Assembly: GCA_963814055.1 (NCBI GenBank)
Contig: CAWFBJ010000013.1
Location: 62,001 to 126,000, forward strand
Length of the DNA stretch: 64,000 nucleotides
Source of the DNA: AWTP1-13 sp963814055
GTDB taxonomy: Bacteria > Pseudomonadota > Alphaproteobacteria > Rhizobiales > Hyphomicrobiaceae
Reading direction: 5' to 3'
The position numbers and the translations under genes were made by a program. Positions within the stretch are counted from its first letter, which is position 1. Each line of letters starts with the position of its first letter. The notes under the pieces were generated by a model. That model worked only from the letters and a program-made list of their open reading frames with translations, made no database searches and was not told the DNA's origin. Shown here in pieces: positions 7,506 through 16,783 of the stretch.

Positions 7506-8918
7506 CTAGACCGGCCACACCGGCGCATGGGTGCCGAGTTTCACCGGTGGGCGGGCCCAGAAGGCGGGGGTTTCGGACAGGACCGCGGCGTGCTTGATGA
7601 AGCTGAGGCGGCCGAAAGGCGTGTCCATCTCGCGGGTTAGCGACTTCAGTTCCTCGCCCGTCGGCTCTGCGCAGGCGAAACCGTTCTGTATGCGGCCGAG
7701 GCTCTTCAACCAATGCCCGGTCTGGGCGAGCGACACGCGTACGTGCCACGAGCCGCCTTCCTGCGCCTTGCGCGCCAGCGCCATCATGGCTCCGAACGCC
7801 ATGAGGTAGCCGGTGGCGTGGTCCAGGGCCTGTGCGGGCAACTCCTTGGGCGCTGCTACACCCGCGGCTTCGGCCTCGGCGACGTTGATGCCGCTCGCGT
7901 TCTGCACCTGCGAGTCGAAGCCGCGCCGGTTGGCCCAGGGGCCGTCATGGCCGTACGCGGACAGCGAGACCACGACGATGCCGGGGCGCATCTCGGCCAG
8001 CGCTTCGGGCGAGAAGCCTTTGGCGGCGAGGCCGCCGGGCCGGTAGCCCTGCACGAAAACATGCGCCTCGCGCGCCAGCCCGCGCAGCCAGTCGCGGTCA
8101 TCGGTGGCGCGCAGATCGATGGCGGCGGAGAGCTTGCCGCGGCCGGTGTCGATGTCGAGTTCGGGCAGGCCCGGCAGATGCGGTGCAGTCACGCGCATCA
8201 CGTCAGCGCCGTGCGCGGCGAGCGCGCGCCCGCAAACTGGACCGGCGATGACGCGGGTGAGATCGAGCACACGGATGTCCGAAAGCGGGCGCTCGGCAGT
8301 GCGGGGCAGCGCGCGCGCCGGAGCATCGCCGATCCTGGTGATCTCCAGCAGCGGCAGGCGTGCGACCGCCTGGCCTTGCGGGTGTGCGCTCCATTCGGCG
8401 GGAGAACGCATCATGGTAGCGACCATCCCGGCGCCAGCGGCCGCCGTCTCGAATTTCTCCGCCTCCCATTTCAAGAGCGCGGCTTGGACGGTTTCGCGCG
8501 CGTAATCGCAGCCCAGCAGTTTCAGGATGCCGTCGCGGTGGTGGGGAAAGTTGGTGTGCAGCCGCACCTTGCGGCCGTCGCCGGTGCCGTACACGCCTGC
8601 GATCTTGTCCCAGACGGGCCCCGGCGGCTTGCCGTCGATGCGCATGTAGCGCTCGCTGCGGAACTCGACAGCCGCGTGGCGCATGTCGACGGCAACGCTC
8701 TGCGTGCGCCCGGACCGCTGCCGCCAGAGTTCGGTCGCGGCCAGGCCGGTGGCGGCAATGGTGGCTTGGGCCGCGGTGCCGACGCGGAAGGAGGAGGGCA
8801 ATACGGGATCGGTGCCCGTCAGCCGTACGCGATCGAGGGCTGCCGGATCGCCGGCGGCGACAGACCACAGGTCAGCAAGAATTTGAGAAGGCGGTGCGCC
8901 GCCGGGCTGCTCGCTCAT
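7506..8918 (-). CDS. CaiB/BaiF family (family III) CoA-transferase
   Basis: This 470-residue protein belongs to the formyl-CoA transferase/CaiB family, which moves CoA between acyl-CoA and a free acid. The core phrase IRVLDLTRVIAGPVCGRALAAHGADV is at about residues 225-250, with VVVSLSAYGHDGPWANRRGFDSQVQ further on. An additional N-terminal half (residues 1-210) also looks CaiB-like (FRVGTAAQATIAATGLAATELW). The family's catalytic Asp would be expected around DIDTGRGK, but I cannot fix it by eye. It is cytoplasmic. No pathway partner gene is adjacent, so the substrate cannot be stated. Confidence 0.85.
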   Translation of the reverse strand: MSEQPGGAPPSQILADLWSVAAGDPAALDRVRLTGTDPVLPSSFRVGTAAQATIAATGLAATELWRQRSGRTQSVAVDMRHAAVEFRSERYMRIDGKPPGPVWDKIAGVYGTGDGRKVRLHTNFPHHRDGILKLLGCDYARETVQAALLKWEAEKFETAAAGAGMVATMMRSPAEWSAHPQGQAVARLPLLEITRIGDAPARALPRTAERPLSDIRVLDLTRVIAGPVCGRALAAHGADVMRVTAPHLPGLPELDIDTGRGKLSAAIDLRATDDRDWLRGLAREAHVFVQGYRPGGLAAKGFSPEALAEMRPGIVVVSLSAYGHDGPWANRRGFDSQVQNASGINVAEAEAAGVAAPKELPAQALDHATGYLMAFGAMMALARKAQEGGSWHVRVSLAQTGHWLKSLGRIQNGFACAEPTGEELKSLTREMDTPFGRLSFIKHAAVLSETPAFWARPPVKLGTHAPVWPV

Positions 8919-8984
8919 GGAGTGAGCTTAGCACAGCGGCGCGGAAGCGGCGGCGATGGAGATGAGGCAACGCGTGCCTCAGTC

Positions 8985-10676
8985 CTAGGCCGAGCGCGTG
9001 GTCTTTCTCAGGAAGGCCGGGACGTGATCGCCAAGACCGACTGGCGTAGGCCCGCGATCCTCCCGATCGGGCTGCCGCCGGGGTTCCCGCGGCTCCCAAG
9101 GTTCGCGTTGCCGCTTCGCCTGCTGCGGCTGCTTTGCCCTGCCGTTCTGACGATCTGGCTGGCGATCGGGCCGGGGCGCTGCTGGTTCCGTTCGCTCGGG
9201 CCTGCGCTCCTCGCGTTCGCGGCGCGGCGGGCGTGCGTCCGGCGTCCGGGCTTCTGCAACAGATGGCTGCTCTGCCGGTTCCGGTCTCGGTGGTCTTGGC
9301 GGCCTTGGTGTCGCGGCGCGATCCCTGCGCGGACGCTCGTCCGCCAGGACTGGTTGCGCCGGCTGGTCGCTTTGATGGCCATTCTCACCGATAGGCTCGC
9401 GGGCCGGGCGGGGGCGTGCGCCGTTGCGCTGGGGGGGCCTGCCGCCGCGCCCCTCATTGCGGCCGCCGCCGCCAGGAGATGGTCTCGCGCCGCGCCCACC
9501 ACGGCCGCGCCGGCGTCCGGTGCTGGCCATGTCCTCGGCGCTGGGTGGATCGCCGATCCACGTCACGTCGACGCCCAGCATCTTCTCGATGTCTTTGAGC
9601 TGCTTGATGTCCTCGGACGTGACGAGCGTCAGCGAGCGCCCTTCCTTGCCAGCCCGTCCCGTGCGGCCGATGCGGTGCACGTAGTCGTCGGCCTGCCAGG
9701 GCACGTCGAAGTTGAAGATGTGGCTGACGTCGGGGATGTCGAGGCCGCGGGCGGCCACGTCGCTCGCCGCCAGCAGCGAGATGCGGCCTTCGCGGAAGGC
9801 ATCCAGCGTGGCCGTGCGGCTGCTCTGGTCCATGTCGCCATGCAGGGCGCCGGCGTTGAAGCCGTGCTTCTGCAGAGACTTGAGCAGGATCGCCACGTCG
9901 CGCTTGCGGTTGCAGAAGATGATGGCGTTCTTGACGTTCTCGGCGCGGATCAGCTCGCGCAGCACTTCACGCTTCTCCCAGTCCTCGGTGGAGGCGCAAT
10001 AGCGGAAGATCTGCGTGATGGTCTTGGCGGTGGTGGCGGGCTTGGCCACCTCGATGCGCACCGGATCCTTGAGAAAGGTGTTGACCAGGCGCGTGATCTC
10101 CGGCGGCATGGTCGCAGAGAAGAACAGCGTCTGCCGGCGCGGCGGGAGCAGCTTGCAGATGCGCTCGATGTCGGGAATGAAGCCCATGTCGAGCATGCGG
10201 TCGGCTTCGTCGATCACCAGGATCTCGACGCCGGTAAGCAGGATCTTGCCGCGGCCGAAGTGGTCGAGCAGGCGGCCCGGCGTAGCGATCAGAACGTCGG
10301 CCCCGCGGTCGAGCTTCTTGAGCTGGTCGTCGAACGAGACGCCGCCGATCAGCAGCGCCACTGTGAGCCTGTGGTTGACGCCGTATTTCTCGAAGCTTTG
10401 CGCGACCTGGGCTGCGAGTTCGCGGGTGGGCGCCAGTATCAATGAGCGCGGCATCCGCGCGCGCGCCCGTCCCGCTTCGAGTCGTGCCAGCATCGGCAGC
10501 ACGAAACCTGCGGTCTTCCCGGTCCCCGTCTGCGCAATACCGAGCACGTCACGCCCGGTCACGGCAACGGGGATAGCCTGAACTTGGATAGGGGTAGGCT
10601 CGGTATAGCCGGCAGCCAGAATGGCGGCCTGCACTTTCGCGCTGAGCCCGAGCTCAGCGAATGTCGTTGTTTGCAA
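8985..10676 (-). CDS. rhlE: DEAD-box ATP-dependent RNA helicase, RhlE type
   Basis: This is an RNA-unwinding ATPase for ribosome assembly or RNA turnover. The motifs are the Q motif (FAELGLSAKVQAAILAAGYTEPTPIQ), Walker A AQTGTGKT, PTRELA, DEAD in LVIDEADRMLD, SAT in FFSATMP, and helicase C motifs ARGLD and HRIGRTGR. A long C-terminal tail rich in Arg, Gly and Pro (about 170 residues) follows and probably binds RNA. The frame runs up to an ATG at 10775. I chose the TTG at 10676 because GGAGA lies 9 bases upstream and the protein then begins at the usual family N-terminus. The alternative start would add 33 residues without family likeness. Confidence 0.92.
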   Translation of the reverse strand: MQTTTFAELGLSAKVQAAILAAGYTEPTPIQVQAIPVAVTGRDVLGIAQTGTGKTAGFVLPMLARLEAGRARARMPRSLILAPTRELAAQVAQSFEKYGVNHRLTVALLIGGVSFDDQLKKLDRGADVLIATPGRLLDHFGRGKILLTGVEILVIDEADRMLDMGFIPDIERICKLLPPRRQTLFFSATMPPEITRLVNTFLKDPVRIEVAKPATTAKTITQIFRYCASTEDWEKREVLRELIRAENVKNAIIFCNRKRDVAILLKSLQKHGFNAGALHGDMDQSSRTATLDAFREGRISLLAASDVAARGLDIPDVSHIFNFDVPWQADDYVHRIGRTGRAGKEGRSLTLVTSEDIKQLKDIEKMLGVDVTWIGDPPSAEDMASTGRRRGRGGRGARPSPGGGGRNEGRGGRPPQRNGARPRPAREPIGENGHQSDQPAQPVLADERPRRDRAATPRPPRPPRPEPAEQPSVAEARTPDARPPRREREERRPERTEPAAPRPDRQPDRQNGRAKQPQQAKRQREPWEPREPRRQPDREDRGPTPVGLGDHVPAFLRKTTRSA

Positions 10677-11024
10677 AAGGAAATTTCTCCGTCTCTCGTC
10701 ATCATGCGCCAGCACTCGCGCAGCCCACTGGGGGCACGAAAAACCGGCATCCGAGAGCGCAGGGGGATTTGGCACAAAGGGCCTAACGGGAAAGCGTCAA
10801 AGCTCGGGAAATGGCTTTATAAAAGCAATCCCCTGCGCCCGTATGGGCGGGTACATGGCACTGTTCTTGGTCAATTGCAAGGAAAGCCCAACGGATTGAT
10901 CCAATATGCCGCGCGGTCTGGCGCCCGGGGGCCACGCAGGCGCTGAACATTGATTTTATTCACCTTAGCGGCACGCTGAGGCCAGCCGCCGACGAGCGGG
11001 AGCATACCGAAAGGGAGATGCAAC
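10677..11024. other. Divergent intergenic region rhlE / alpha-beta hydrolase
   Basis: About 350 bases lie between the two divergent starts. Both promoters should lie here, but I see no convincing -35/-10 pair. A short inverted repeat, CCCGTATGGG, is near 10847. The upper rhlE frame enters this stretch up to 10775 if the ATG start is used. Confidence 0.4.
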
Positions 11025-11726
11025 ATGGTTGAGCGAACGCCGCTGGTTCTGGTGCCTGGTCTGCTGTGCACCAGGGCTTTGTGGGAGCCGCAGATCACCG
11101 GCCTGGCCGATGTCGCCCACATGATGGTCGCCGACCACATGCGGCACGACACTATGACGGGCATTGCCGAATCCATCCTGGCAGCGGCGCCGCATCGGTT
11201 CGCCCTCGCGGGCCTTTCCATGGGTGGTTACATCGCCCTGGAGATCCTACGCTTGGCGCCGGAGCGGGTGACACAGGTCGCGCTTCTCGATACCGGCTCG
11301 CGGGCGGACACGCCTGAGCGTAGCGCATCCCGGCGGGAGCTGATTGCAGTGGCCGAGCGTAACGGCACGCGTGCGGTGCAGGCGCAGCTGATGCCGGTTC
11401 TCATCCACAAGGAGCGTCTCGCTGACAAGTCGCTCGTCGATGTCGTTCTGCGCATGGGCGAAGACACGGGTGTCGATGCTTTCAGGCGGCAGCAGATCGC
11501 ACTGATGGGCAGACCCGATAGCCGGCCCAAGCTGAAAAGCATTCAATGTCCTGCGCTGGTGCTGGTCGGACGCGAGGACGCGCTGACGCCCATAGCACTG
11601 TCGCAGGAGATCGCAGCCGGCATCCCCGGCGCCAAGCTCGAGATCGTCCCCGACTGCGGGCACCTGTCGACGATGGAGCAGCCCGAAGCCGTCAACCGCG
11701 CGCTCAGGGCATGGCTCGCGGCCTGA
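11025..11726 (+). CDS. Alpha/beta fold hydrolase
   Basis: This 233-residue cytoplasmic hydrolase has LVLVPGLLCTRALWEPQI at the oxyanion strand. The nucleophile elbow GLSMGGY is at residues 63-69 with Ser65. The acid is in VGREDALTP (about 187-195) and the catalytic His in DCGHLSTMEQPEAV. The set is complete and resembles esterases and haloperoxidase-like hydrolases of the MhpC family. The substrate is unknown. The ATG follows AGGGAGATGCAAC, a good ribosome-binding site. It diverges from rhlE. Confidence 0.87.
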   Translation: MVERTPLVLVPGLLCTRALWEPQITGLADVAHMMVADHMRHDTMTGIAESILAAAPHRFALAGLSMGGYIALEILRLAPERVTQVALLDTGSRADTPERSASRRELIAVAERNGTRAVQAQLMPVLIHKERLADKSLVDVVLRMGEDTGVDAFRRQQIALMGRPDSRPKLKSIQCPALVLVGREDALTPIALSQEIAAGIPGAKLEIVPDCGHLSTMEQPEAVNRALRAWLAA

Positions 11727-12043
11727 CACGGCGTCACTCCTCGAAAGGCCGGATGAAGGGGCGGGCACCTCAACGTCTGGTTCCTGATACTTCTAGAGTT
11801 GTTCCGTCCTTGACCGAACCGCAATCCTCACAGTCGCCCTCGTCCTGAGTTCGTCGAAGGACGGGCTGCGCTCGCCAATGCCGTGGTTCGACAGGCTCAC
11901 CACGGGGGTCGGCGCGATTGGCTAAGTCGAAAGCCGCTAAGACCGTTGACCGATGGCTCGGCGTTGCAATTGCGCCCGGCGGACCCAATGTGTCAGTCAG
12001 GCGTTGAGCCTTCAGGCAGTTCGGATTTTCACCTGGAAAGCAC
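11727..12043. other. Intergenic stretch holding a dispersed repeat
   Basis: These 317 bases have no supported gene. The middle part is a dispersed repeat (listed separately at 11835-11906). The rest shows no motif I can name. Confidence 0.5.
11835..11906. repeat. Dispersed repeat, CTCGTCCTGAG family, copy 1
   Basis: The left half contains CTCGTCCTGAGTTCGTCGAA followed by GGACG, and the right half contains TGGTTCGACAGGCTCACCAC. CGTCC and GGACG pair. The two halves are closely related to the copy at 32622-32751, where GAGCCTGTCGAA is the exact reverse complement of TTCGACAGGCTC. Confidence 0.8.
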
Positions 12044-12250
12044 ATGAGCAGCCAGACGGATGGCGGCGAACATAATCGCCGCAAGCAGGAGGCAGGGTTG
12101 GACGAGGCGCTGGAGCAGACGTTCCCGGCCAGCGACCCGTTCTCCGTCGGACAATTCACGGCCACCGAAGCGCCGGCGCGGCCTGCAGATCGCAAGGCGC
12201 CGCTGGTCGAGCTGCCGGACGTGCGCGACGGTCGCAAGGCGGCGCGCTAG
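12044..12250 (+). CDS. Small conserved hypothetical protein (TFPASDP motif)
   Basis: This 68-residue soluble acidic protein carries GLDEALEQTFPASDPFSVGQF at about residues 18-38. The DEALEQTFPASDP phrase recurs in very short proteins across many proteobacteria and some other phyla, but its role is not established. The N-terminus (MSSQTDGGEHNRRKQEA) and C-terminus look unstructured. It stands alone between the hydrolase gene and the convergent OstA-like gene. Confidence 0.72.
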   Translation: MSSQTDGGEHNRRKQEAGLDEALEQTFPASDPFSVGQFTATEAPARPADRKAPLVELPDVRDGRKAAR

Positions 12251-12262
12251 GGCGGCCGCTTG

Positions 12263-12652
12263 TCAGCGCTCGATGCGCACGTTCTGGCGGCGCGCGTAGG
12301 CCACGAAGGCGTCGCGCAGGTCCTCAGTCAGGTTCATGGCGTCGGTGCGCGAAACCTTGCCATCGGCTTCCTGCAATTGGATATGTCCGCGGGCCGAGAG
12401 TTTGCGCGTGCTGCGGTCGTAGATGATCTCGTCGGCGACAAGAATCTCGCCGAAGTAGCGGATCTCCACGTTGCCGCGCGCGACCACACGGCCGTTGCGC
12501 GTGTCGTCGACAAGCTCGTCCAAGGATATTTCGAGCTGGCTGCCTTGCGCGTGTCCGGGGATGGGCCCGGCGAGCAGTCCATACAAGCAAACCATCCATA
12601 GAAAACTGCTTCTGCCGACGTTCATCCACGTGTACCGATTGCGAGATCGCAT
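12263..12652 (-). CDS. Stand-alone OstA/LptD N-terminal-like domain protein
   Basis: This 129-residue protein has a signal peptide (about residues 10-36, ending GHAQG). One OstA-type segment follows: LVDDTRNGRVVARGNVEIRY, then GEILVADEIIYDRSTRKLSARGHIQL, then DAMNLTEDLRDAFVAYA. This closely resembles the periplasmic N-terminal domain of LptD (and LptA), which handles lipopolysaccharide. The 700-residue outer-membrane barrel of LptD is absent. The ATG at 12625 (residue 10) is an equally good start. It lies downstream of parE on the same strand. It may be a periplasmic LptA-like protein or an LptD fragment. Confidence 0.72.
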   Translation of the reverse strand: MRSRNRYTWMNVGRSSFLWMVCLYGLLAGPIPGHAQGSQLEISLDELVDDTRNGRVVARGNVEIRYFGEILVADEIIYDRSTRKLSARGHIQLQEADGKVSRTDAMNLTEDLRDAFVAYARRQNVRIER

Positions 12653-12751
12653 CGGAGACTACGTGGCGATGTACTGGGGCCCAAATTGGGCAAGAGGTCG
12701 CTGCTCAAATCGTGAGCACATGGCGCACGGCCGGCAGCTTTGCGGCAAGCT

Positions 12752-14899
12752 CTAAATATCCAGATCCTTGGCGAACGCGGCGCGCTCCTGGATGAAGCGG
12801 AAGCGGGCTTCGGGCTTGGAGCCCATCAGCGCGTTGACGGCGTCGGTGGTCTCTGCCCTGTCGCCGGCGACCTCGACCTTGAGCAGCGTGCGCTTGGCCG
12901 GGTCCATGGTGGTTTCCTTGAGCTGCGAGGCGTTCATTTCGCCGAGCCCCTTGAAGCGGTTGACTTCGACCTTGGCGTTGGCGGCGAACTCGCTCTTTAT
13001 GAGTTGGTCCTTGTGCTTGTCGTTGCGTGCGTAGAACGACTTGGCACCATGGGTGAGCTTGTAGAGCGGCGGCATCGCCAGGAACAGGTGGCCGTTGTCG
13101 ATCAGCTCCGGCATCTCCTGGTAGAAGAACGTGATGAGCAGCGAGGCGATGTGGGCGCCGTCGACGTCGGCGTCGGTCATGATGATGACGCGCTCGTAGC
13201 GCAGGTCCTCGTCGCGGTATTTGCTGCCCGTGCCTACGCCCAGCGCCTGGATCAGGTCCGACAGCAGCTGGTTTTGCGACAGCTTCTGTGACGACGCATT
13301 GGCGACGTTGAGGATCTTGCCGCGCAGCGGCAGGATGGCCTGGCTTTCGCGGTTGCGCGCCTGCTTGGCCGAGCCGCCGGCACTGTCGCCCTCGACGATG
13401 AAGATTTCGGTGCCCTGCTTGGAGTTCATGCTGCAGTCGGCGAGCTTGCCGGGCAGCCGCAGCTTGCGCGTGGCCGATTGCCGGCCGATTTCCTTCTCGC
13501 GCTTGCGCTTGAGGCGATCCTCGGCCTGGTCGATGGCCCAGTCGAGCAGCTTGGTGGCCTGCTGGGGGCTGTCCGTCAGCCAGTGGTCGAAGGCATCGCG
13601 CACGGCATTCTCGACGATGCGGGTGGCCTCCTGGGTGGCGAGCTTGTCCTTGGTCTGGCCCTGGAACTCCGGCTCGCGGATGAACACCGAGAGCATGGCG
13701 GCCGAGGTTCCCAGCACATCGTCGGCGGTGATCTGGCCGGCCCGGCGGTTGCCGACACGCTCGCCGAAATCGCGCAGGCCTTTGCTGAGGGCGCCGCGCA
13801 AGCCGTTCTCGTGCGTGCCGCCCTCGGCGGTGGGAATGGTGTTGCAGTAGGAGTTGAGGAAGCCGTCCTCGTCGGCGACCCAGCAGACCGCCCATTCCAC
13901 CGAGCCGTGTCCGTTGGTCTTATCGTTGCGGCCGGCGAACAGGTCCTTGGTGACGCGGGTCTGCCCCTCGATGGTGGCTTCCAGGTACTCCTTCAGACCG
14001 CCGGGGAAATGGAACGTGGCTTTCGCCGGCGTGTCGTCGGTGATGAGCCCGGGCGCGCAGGTCCAGCGGATCTCGACGCCGCCGAACAGGTAGGCCTTGG
14101 AGCGGGCCATGCGCAGCAGGCGTTGCGGCTTGAAGGTGGCGCCTTTGCCGAAGATTTTCTCGTCGGGCTTGAAGCGCACCTTGGTGCCGCGACGGTTCTT
14201 GACGGCGCCGAGGTTGCGCAGCTTGCCCTGCGGGGCACCGCGGCTGAACGACATGGCATACAGCTGCTGGCCGCGCGCCACCTCCACTTCGAGCGTCTCG
14301 GAAAGTGCGTTGACGACGGATACGCCGACACCGTGCAGGCCGCCGGACGTGTTGTAGACCTTGGAGTCGAACTTGCCGCCCGAATGCAGCGTGGTCATGA
14401 TCACTTCGAGGGCGGACTTGGTCTTGAATTTGGGATGCGGGTCGACCGGCACGCCGCGGCCATTGTCCGTGACGGTGAGGAAACCTCCAGCCTCCAGTTC
14501 CACCTCGATCCAGGTGGCGTGGCCGGCCACGGCCTCGTCCATGGAGTTGTCGATCACCTCGGCGAACAGGTGATGCAGCGCCTTCTCGTCGGTGCCGCCG
14601 ACGTACATGCCCGGCCGGCGCCGCACCGGCTCGAGGCCTTCGAGAACCTCGATGTCGGCGGCGGTGTAGCTGTCGGACGCTTCGGCTGGTTTACGAACGG
14701 CGCGCGCCACTGGTTTGTCTCTCGCTCCTTGCTGCTCTTGCTGATCCGAGACGTCTTCAGGCTCCGGAACGTCTTCGGCTTTCGGGACGAGCTCAAGGCT
14801 CGCCTGCGGTTTGGGCAGGGGTGCTTCGGTCTTGGCGCTTTTGGAGCTGTCCGACTTGCCGAACAGATCGCGCAAGGCGCCCAGGCGGAAACCTGACAT
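12752..14899 (-). CDS. parE: DNA topoisomerase IV subunit B
   Basis: This 715-residue ATPase subunit of topoisomerase IV unlinks daughter chromosomes together with ParC. The GHKL ATPase motifs are EVIDNSMDEAVAGHA, DNGRGVPV and GGLHGVGVSVVNALS. The transducer domain follows, then TOPRIM EGDSAGGSAKQARNR and MTDADVDGAHI. The C-terminus FRFIQERAAFAKDLDI is typical of ParE. An N-terminal extension of about 75 residues rich in Glu, Lys and Pro precedes the conserved start (TAADIEVLEGLEPVRRRPGMY). The ATG at 14899 was preferred over upstream codons to 14947 as the first Met giving a sensible N-terminus. parC is not in the window. Confidence 0.95.
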   Translation of the reverse strand: MSGFRLGALRDLFGKSDSSKSAKTEAPLPKPQASLELVPKAEDVPEPEDVSDQQEQQGARDKPVARAVRKPAEASDSYTAADIEVLEGLEPVRRRPGMYVGGTDEKALHHLFAEVIDNSMDEAVAGHATWIEVELEAGGFLTVTDNGRGVPVDPHPKFKTKSALEVIMTTLHSGGKFDSKVYNTSGGLHGVGVSVVNALSETLEVEVARGQQLYAMSFSRGAPQGKLRNLGAVKNRRGTKVRFKPDEKIFGKGATFKPQRLLRMARSKAYLFGGVEIRWTCAPGLITDDTPAKATFHFPGGLKEYLEATIEGQTRVTKDLFAGRNDKTNGHGSVEWAVCWVADEDGFLNSYCNTIPTAEGGTHENGLRGALSKGLRDFGERVGNRRAGQITADDVLGTSAAMLSVFIREPEFQGQTKDKLATQEATRIVENAVRDAFDHWLTDSPQQATKLLDWAIDQAEDRLKRKREKEIGRQSATRKLRLPGKLADCSMNSKQGTEIFIVEGDSAGGSAKQARNRESQAILPLRGKILNVANASSQKLSQNQLLSDLIQALGVGTGSKYRDEDLRYERVIIMTDADVDGAHIASLLITFFYQEMPELIDNGHLFLAMPPLYKLTHGAKSFYARNDKHKDQLIKSEFAANAKVEVNRFKGLGEMNASQLKETTMDPAKRTLLKVEVAGDRAETTDAVNALMGSKPEARFRFIQERAAFAKDLDI

Positions 14900-15108
14900 G
14901 GACGTAGCCCGTCGATCGCTTCGAGAGTATCTGACGCAACGCCACACGCAAAACCGCCTCGGGACACTGCGAATCCCCTGCGGTCAGGACACGTCGTGGG
15001 TTGCACGGGACGAGCGCCAAGGCAAGCGTGGCTGCCCGGCAACTGAATGGATTGAAATACGGTTGGAAATTTGGGAGCGGGTAGAGGCTTTGGGGAACCT
15101 GCCGAGGG

Positions 15109-15369
15109 CTATCGGCGCTCCAGCGTCAGAACCGCAAGACCGGCAAAACCGACAGCCATGACGATCACGCCAAAAACAGTGAGCGAGGTCGTGTCGGTAT
15201 CGATGCCGAACACGTAGCACCCGAGCATGACCGCCAGCACCCAGAACCCGGCATTGATACCAGCGCCGAGGAGGATCATTCCCAGTCTGGCGGACAAGAT
15301 CGATATCTCACTTGCGCGATAAAAAGCGGCGCCGTCGTTCCGCGATAGTCGGGCGGTTTTCCAGGTCAA
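15109..15369 (-). CDS. Small two-helix membrane protein, hypothetical
   Basis: This protein has up to 86 residues and two hydrophobic helices (about residues 28-52 and 62-82), joined by a short Asp/Thr loop (GIDTDTTSLT). The C-terminus is TLERR. A TTG at 15369 follows AGAGG by about eight bases. An internal ATG at 15279 would give only the membrane part (56 residues). No domain is recognised. It lies upstream of parE on the same strand with a 209-base gap in which I see nothing definite. Confidence 0.5.
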   Translation of the reverse strand: MTWKTARLSRNDGAAFYRASEISILSARLGMILLGAGINAGFWVLAVMLGCYVFGIDTDTTSLTVFGVIVMAVGFAGLAVLTLERR

Positions 15370-15728
15370 GCGGGCACCTCTCAGTTCAATTCTCCGCGCC
15401 GTAGCTTTGAATGTCGAAGTGAAGAAATGGTTCCCAAAAATATACCTGAGTGATTCGCCTGCTATTGCAGGTGATTAGGAGCAAAGTCTAATACGCCGTA
15501 TCACCTTCGAATTGTGGCTCCCGGATGACTATAAGGCCTTGGCAAACAAGGAAATCTGCGAATCAGGGCAATTTACGCAGCATTTCCGGTAGCATCCCTG
15601 CAAGACTTGGGGAAGTCTGCGTGCAGAGTGTTCCACAGTTATTCTGGGAAATTCACAGTATCCGGACAGTTAAGAGAGGCATGGCTCAAACAATTTTAGA
15701 CTTGATTTCACCTTCATCTTTCAAAGAC
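15370..15728. other. AT-richer intergenic region with no supported gene
   Basis: These 359 bases are visibly lower in GC than the flanks. A perfect hairpin AGACTTGGGGAAGTCT lies at 15603-15618 without a T tract. A TGTTCCACAGTTATT stretch near 15629 superficially recalls a DnaA box but does not match the TTATNCACA consensus. No RNA or gene can be named. Confidence 0.4.
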
Positions 15729-16592
15729 TTAGGCGAAATGCTGATCGATCTGGATATTGTCGATCAGGCGGGTCTTGCCGAGCCAGGCAGCCGCCAATAC
15801 CCGCAGCGGGCCCTGCGCGCCAGGCTCAGCGGCTTTCAGGGTCCCGGCATCGCGCACTTCGAGATAATCCACCTTGAAGCCGGCGCTTTCGAGCGTCCTC
15901 TTGCCCTCGGCCACGGCCTTGTCGATCGCGGTCCCCTGGCGCGCGGCTTCTGCAACCGAGGTGATGACGGCATGGATTGTCGGTGCGATGCGGCGCTGGT
16001 CCGGCGAGAGGTAGGCATTGCGTGAACTCATGGCGAGACCGTCCGCCTCGCGCACCGTCGGCAAACCGACGATCTCCAGCGGCAGATCGAGGTCGCGTAC
16101 CATCTGCCGGACGACGGCGAGCTGCTGGTAGTCCTTCTCGCCGAACACGGCGATGTCGGGCGCCACCTGCGTGAAAAGCTTGCAGCACACAGTCGCCACG
16201 CCACCGAAGAAATGCGGGCGGAAATCGCTTTCCAGGCCCTCGGCAGCCCCGGCCGGCGTGATGCGGGTGGCGAAGCCCTCCGGGTACATTTCGGCGCGGC
16301 CGGGCGACCAGACGAGATCGCAGCCCGCACCGGCCAGCTTGGCGAGGTCGCCGGCCTCGTCGCGCGGGTAGCGATCGAAGTCCTCGTGCGGCGCGAACTG
16401 CGCGGGGTTGACGAAGATGGAGACCACTGCGCGGCTGCACCGCGCCTTGGCCAGCCGCACCAGCTCGAGATGGCCGGAGTGAAGCGCGCCCATGGTCGGC
16501 ACCAGCGCGACCGTCTCAGCGCGCGCGCGCCAGGATTTCACCTGTGCTCGCAAGGTCGAAACGGTTCGGAATACGGGAACGGTCCCGCCCAT
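15729..16592 (-). CDS. panC: Pantothenate synthetase
   Basis: This 287-residue enzyme condenses pantoate and beta-alanine, using ATP, to pantothenate for CoA synthesis. Visible are the nucleotide-binding PTMGALHSGHLELVR (about residues 31-45), VSIFVNPAQFAPHEDFDRYPR, FGEKDYQQL (about 149-157) and the KMSKS-like GLAMSSRNAYL. The length is as expected. It diverges from putA with a gap of about 190 bases. No panB is adjacent. The downstream side (to 15370) is an AT-richer gap. Confidence 0.95.
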   Translation of the reverse strand: MGGTVPVFRTVSTLRAQVKSWRARAETVALVPTMGALHSGHLELVRLAKARCSRAVVSIFVNPAQFAPHEDFDRYPRDEAGDLAKLAGAGCDLVWSPGRAEMYPEGFATRITPAGAAEGLESDFRPHFFGGVATVCCKLFTQVAPDIAVFGEKDYQQLAVVRQMVRDLDLPLEIVGLPTVREADGLAMSSRNAYLSPDQRRIAPTIHAVITSVAEAARQGTAIDKAVAEGKRTLESAGFKVDYLEVRDAGTLKAAEPGAQGPLRVLAAAWLGKTRLIDNIQIDQHFA

Positions 16593-16783
16593 GGCTCTTC
16601 TCTCGATCTGCCTGTGGGCGCGAGGTTATAGACAGCGCCGCCCGGCCTGCAAGCGCCGGGATGACCTCAGCGATACCGGAACGCCGGCCCCAGAGTTGTC
16701 CAAGAGGTGGGGGCAAATGCGCTGTCGCGCTGGAATGCGTGATAAGACTCTGTTCTACCGCAGGCATGCACTGGAGGCCCAAT

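Noticed and set aside
7713..10445. Long plus-strand open frame (910 codons) across the CoA-transferase and rhlE genes
   Set aside because: It is antisense to two clearly conserved proteins, His/Arg/Gly-rich without domain character, and results from high third-position GC.
15603..15650. Possible replication origin or DnaA box
   Set aside because: The TTATNCACA consensus is not met and no cluster of boxes or origin genes is present.
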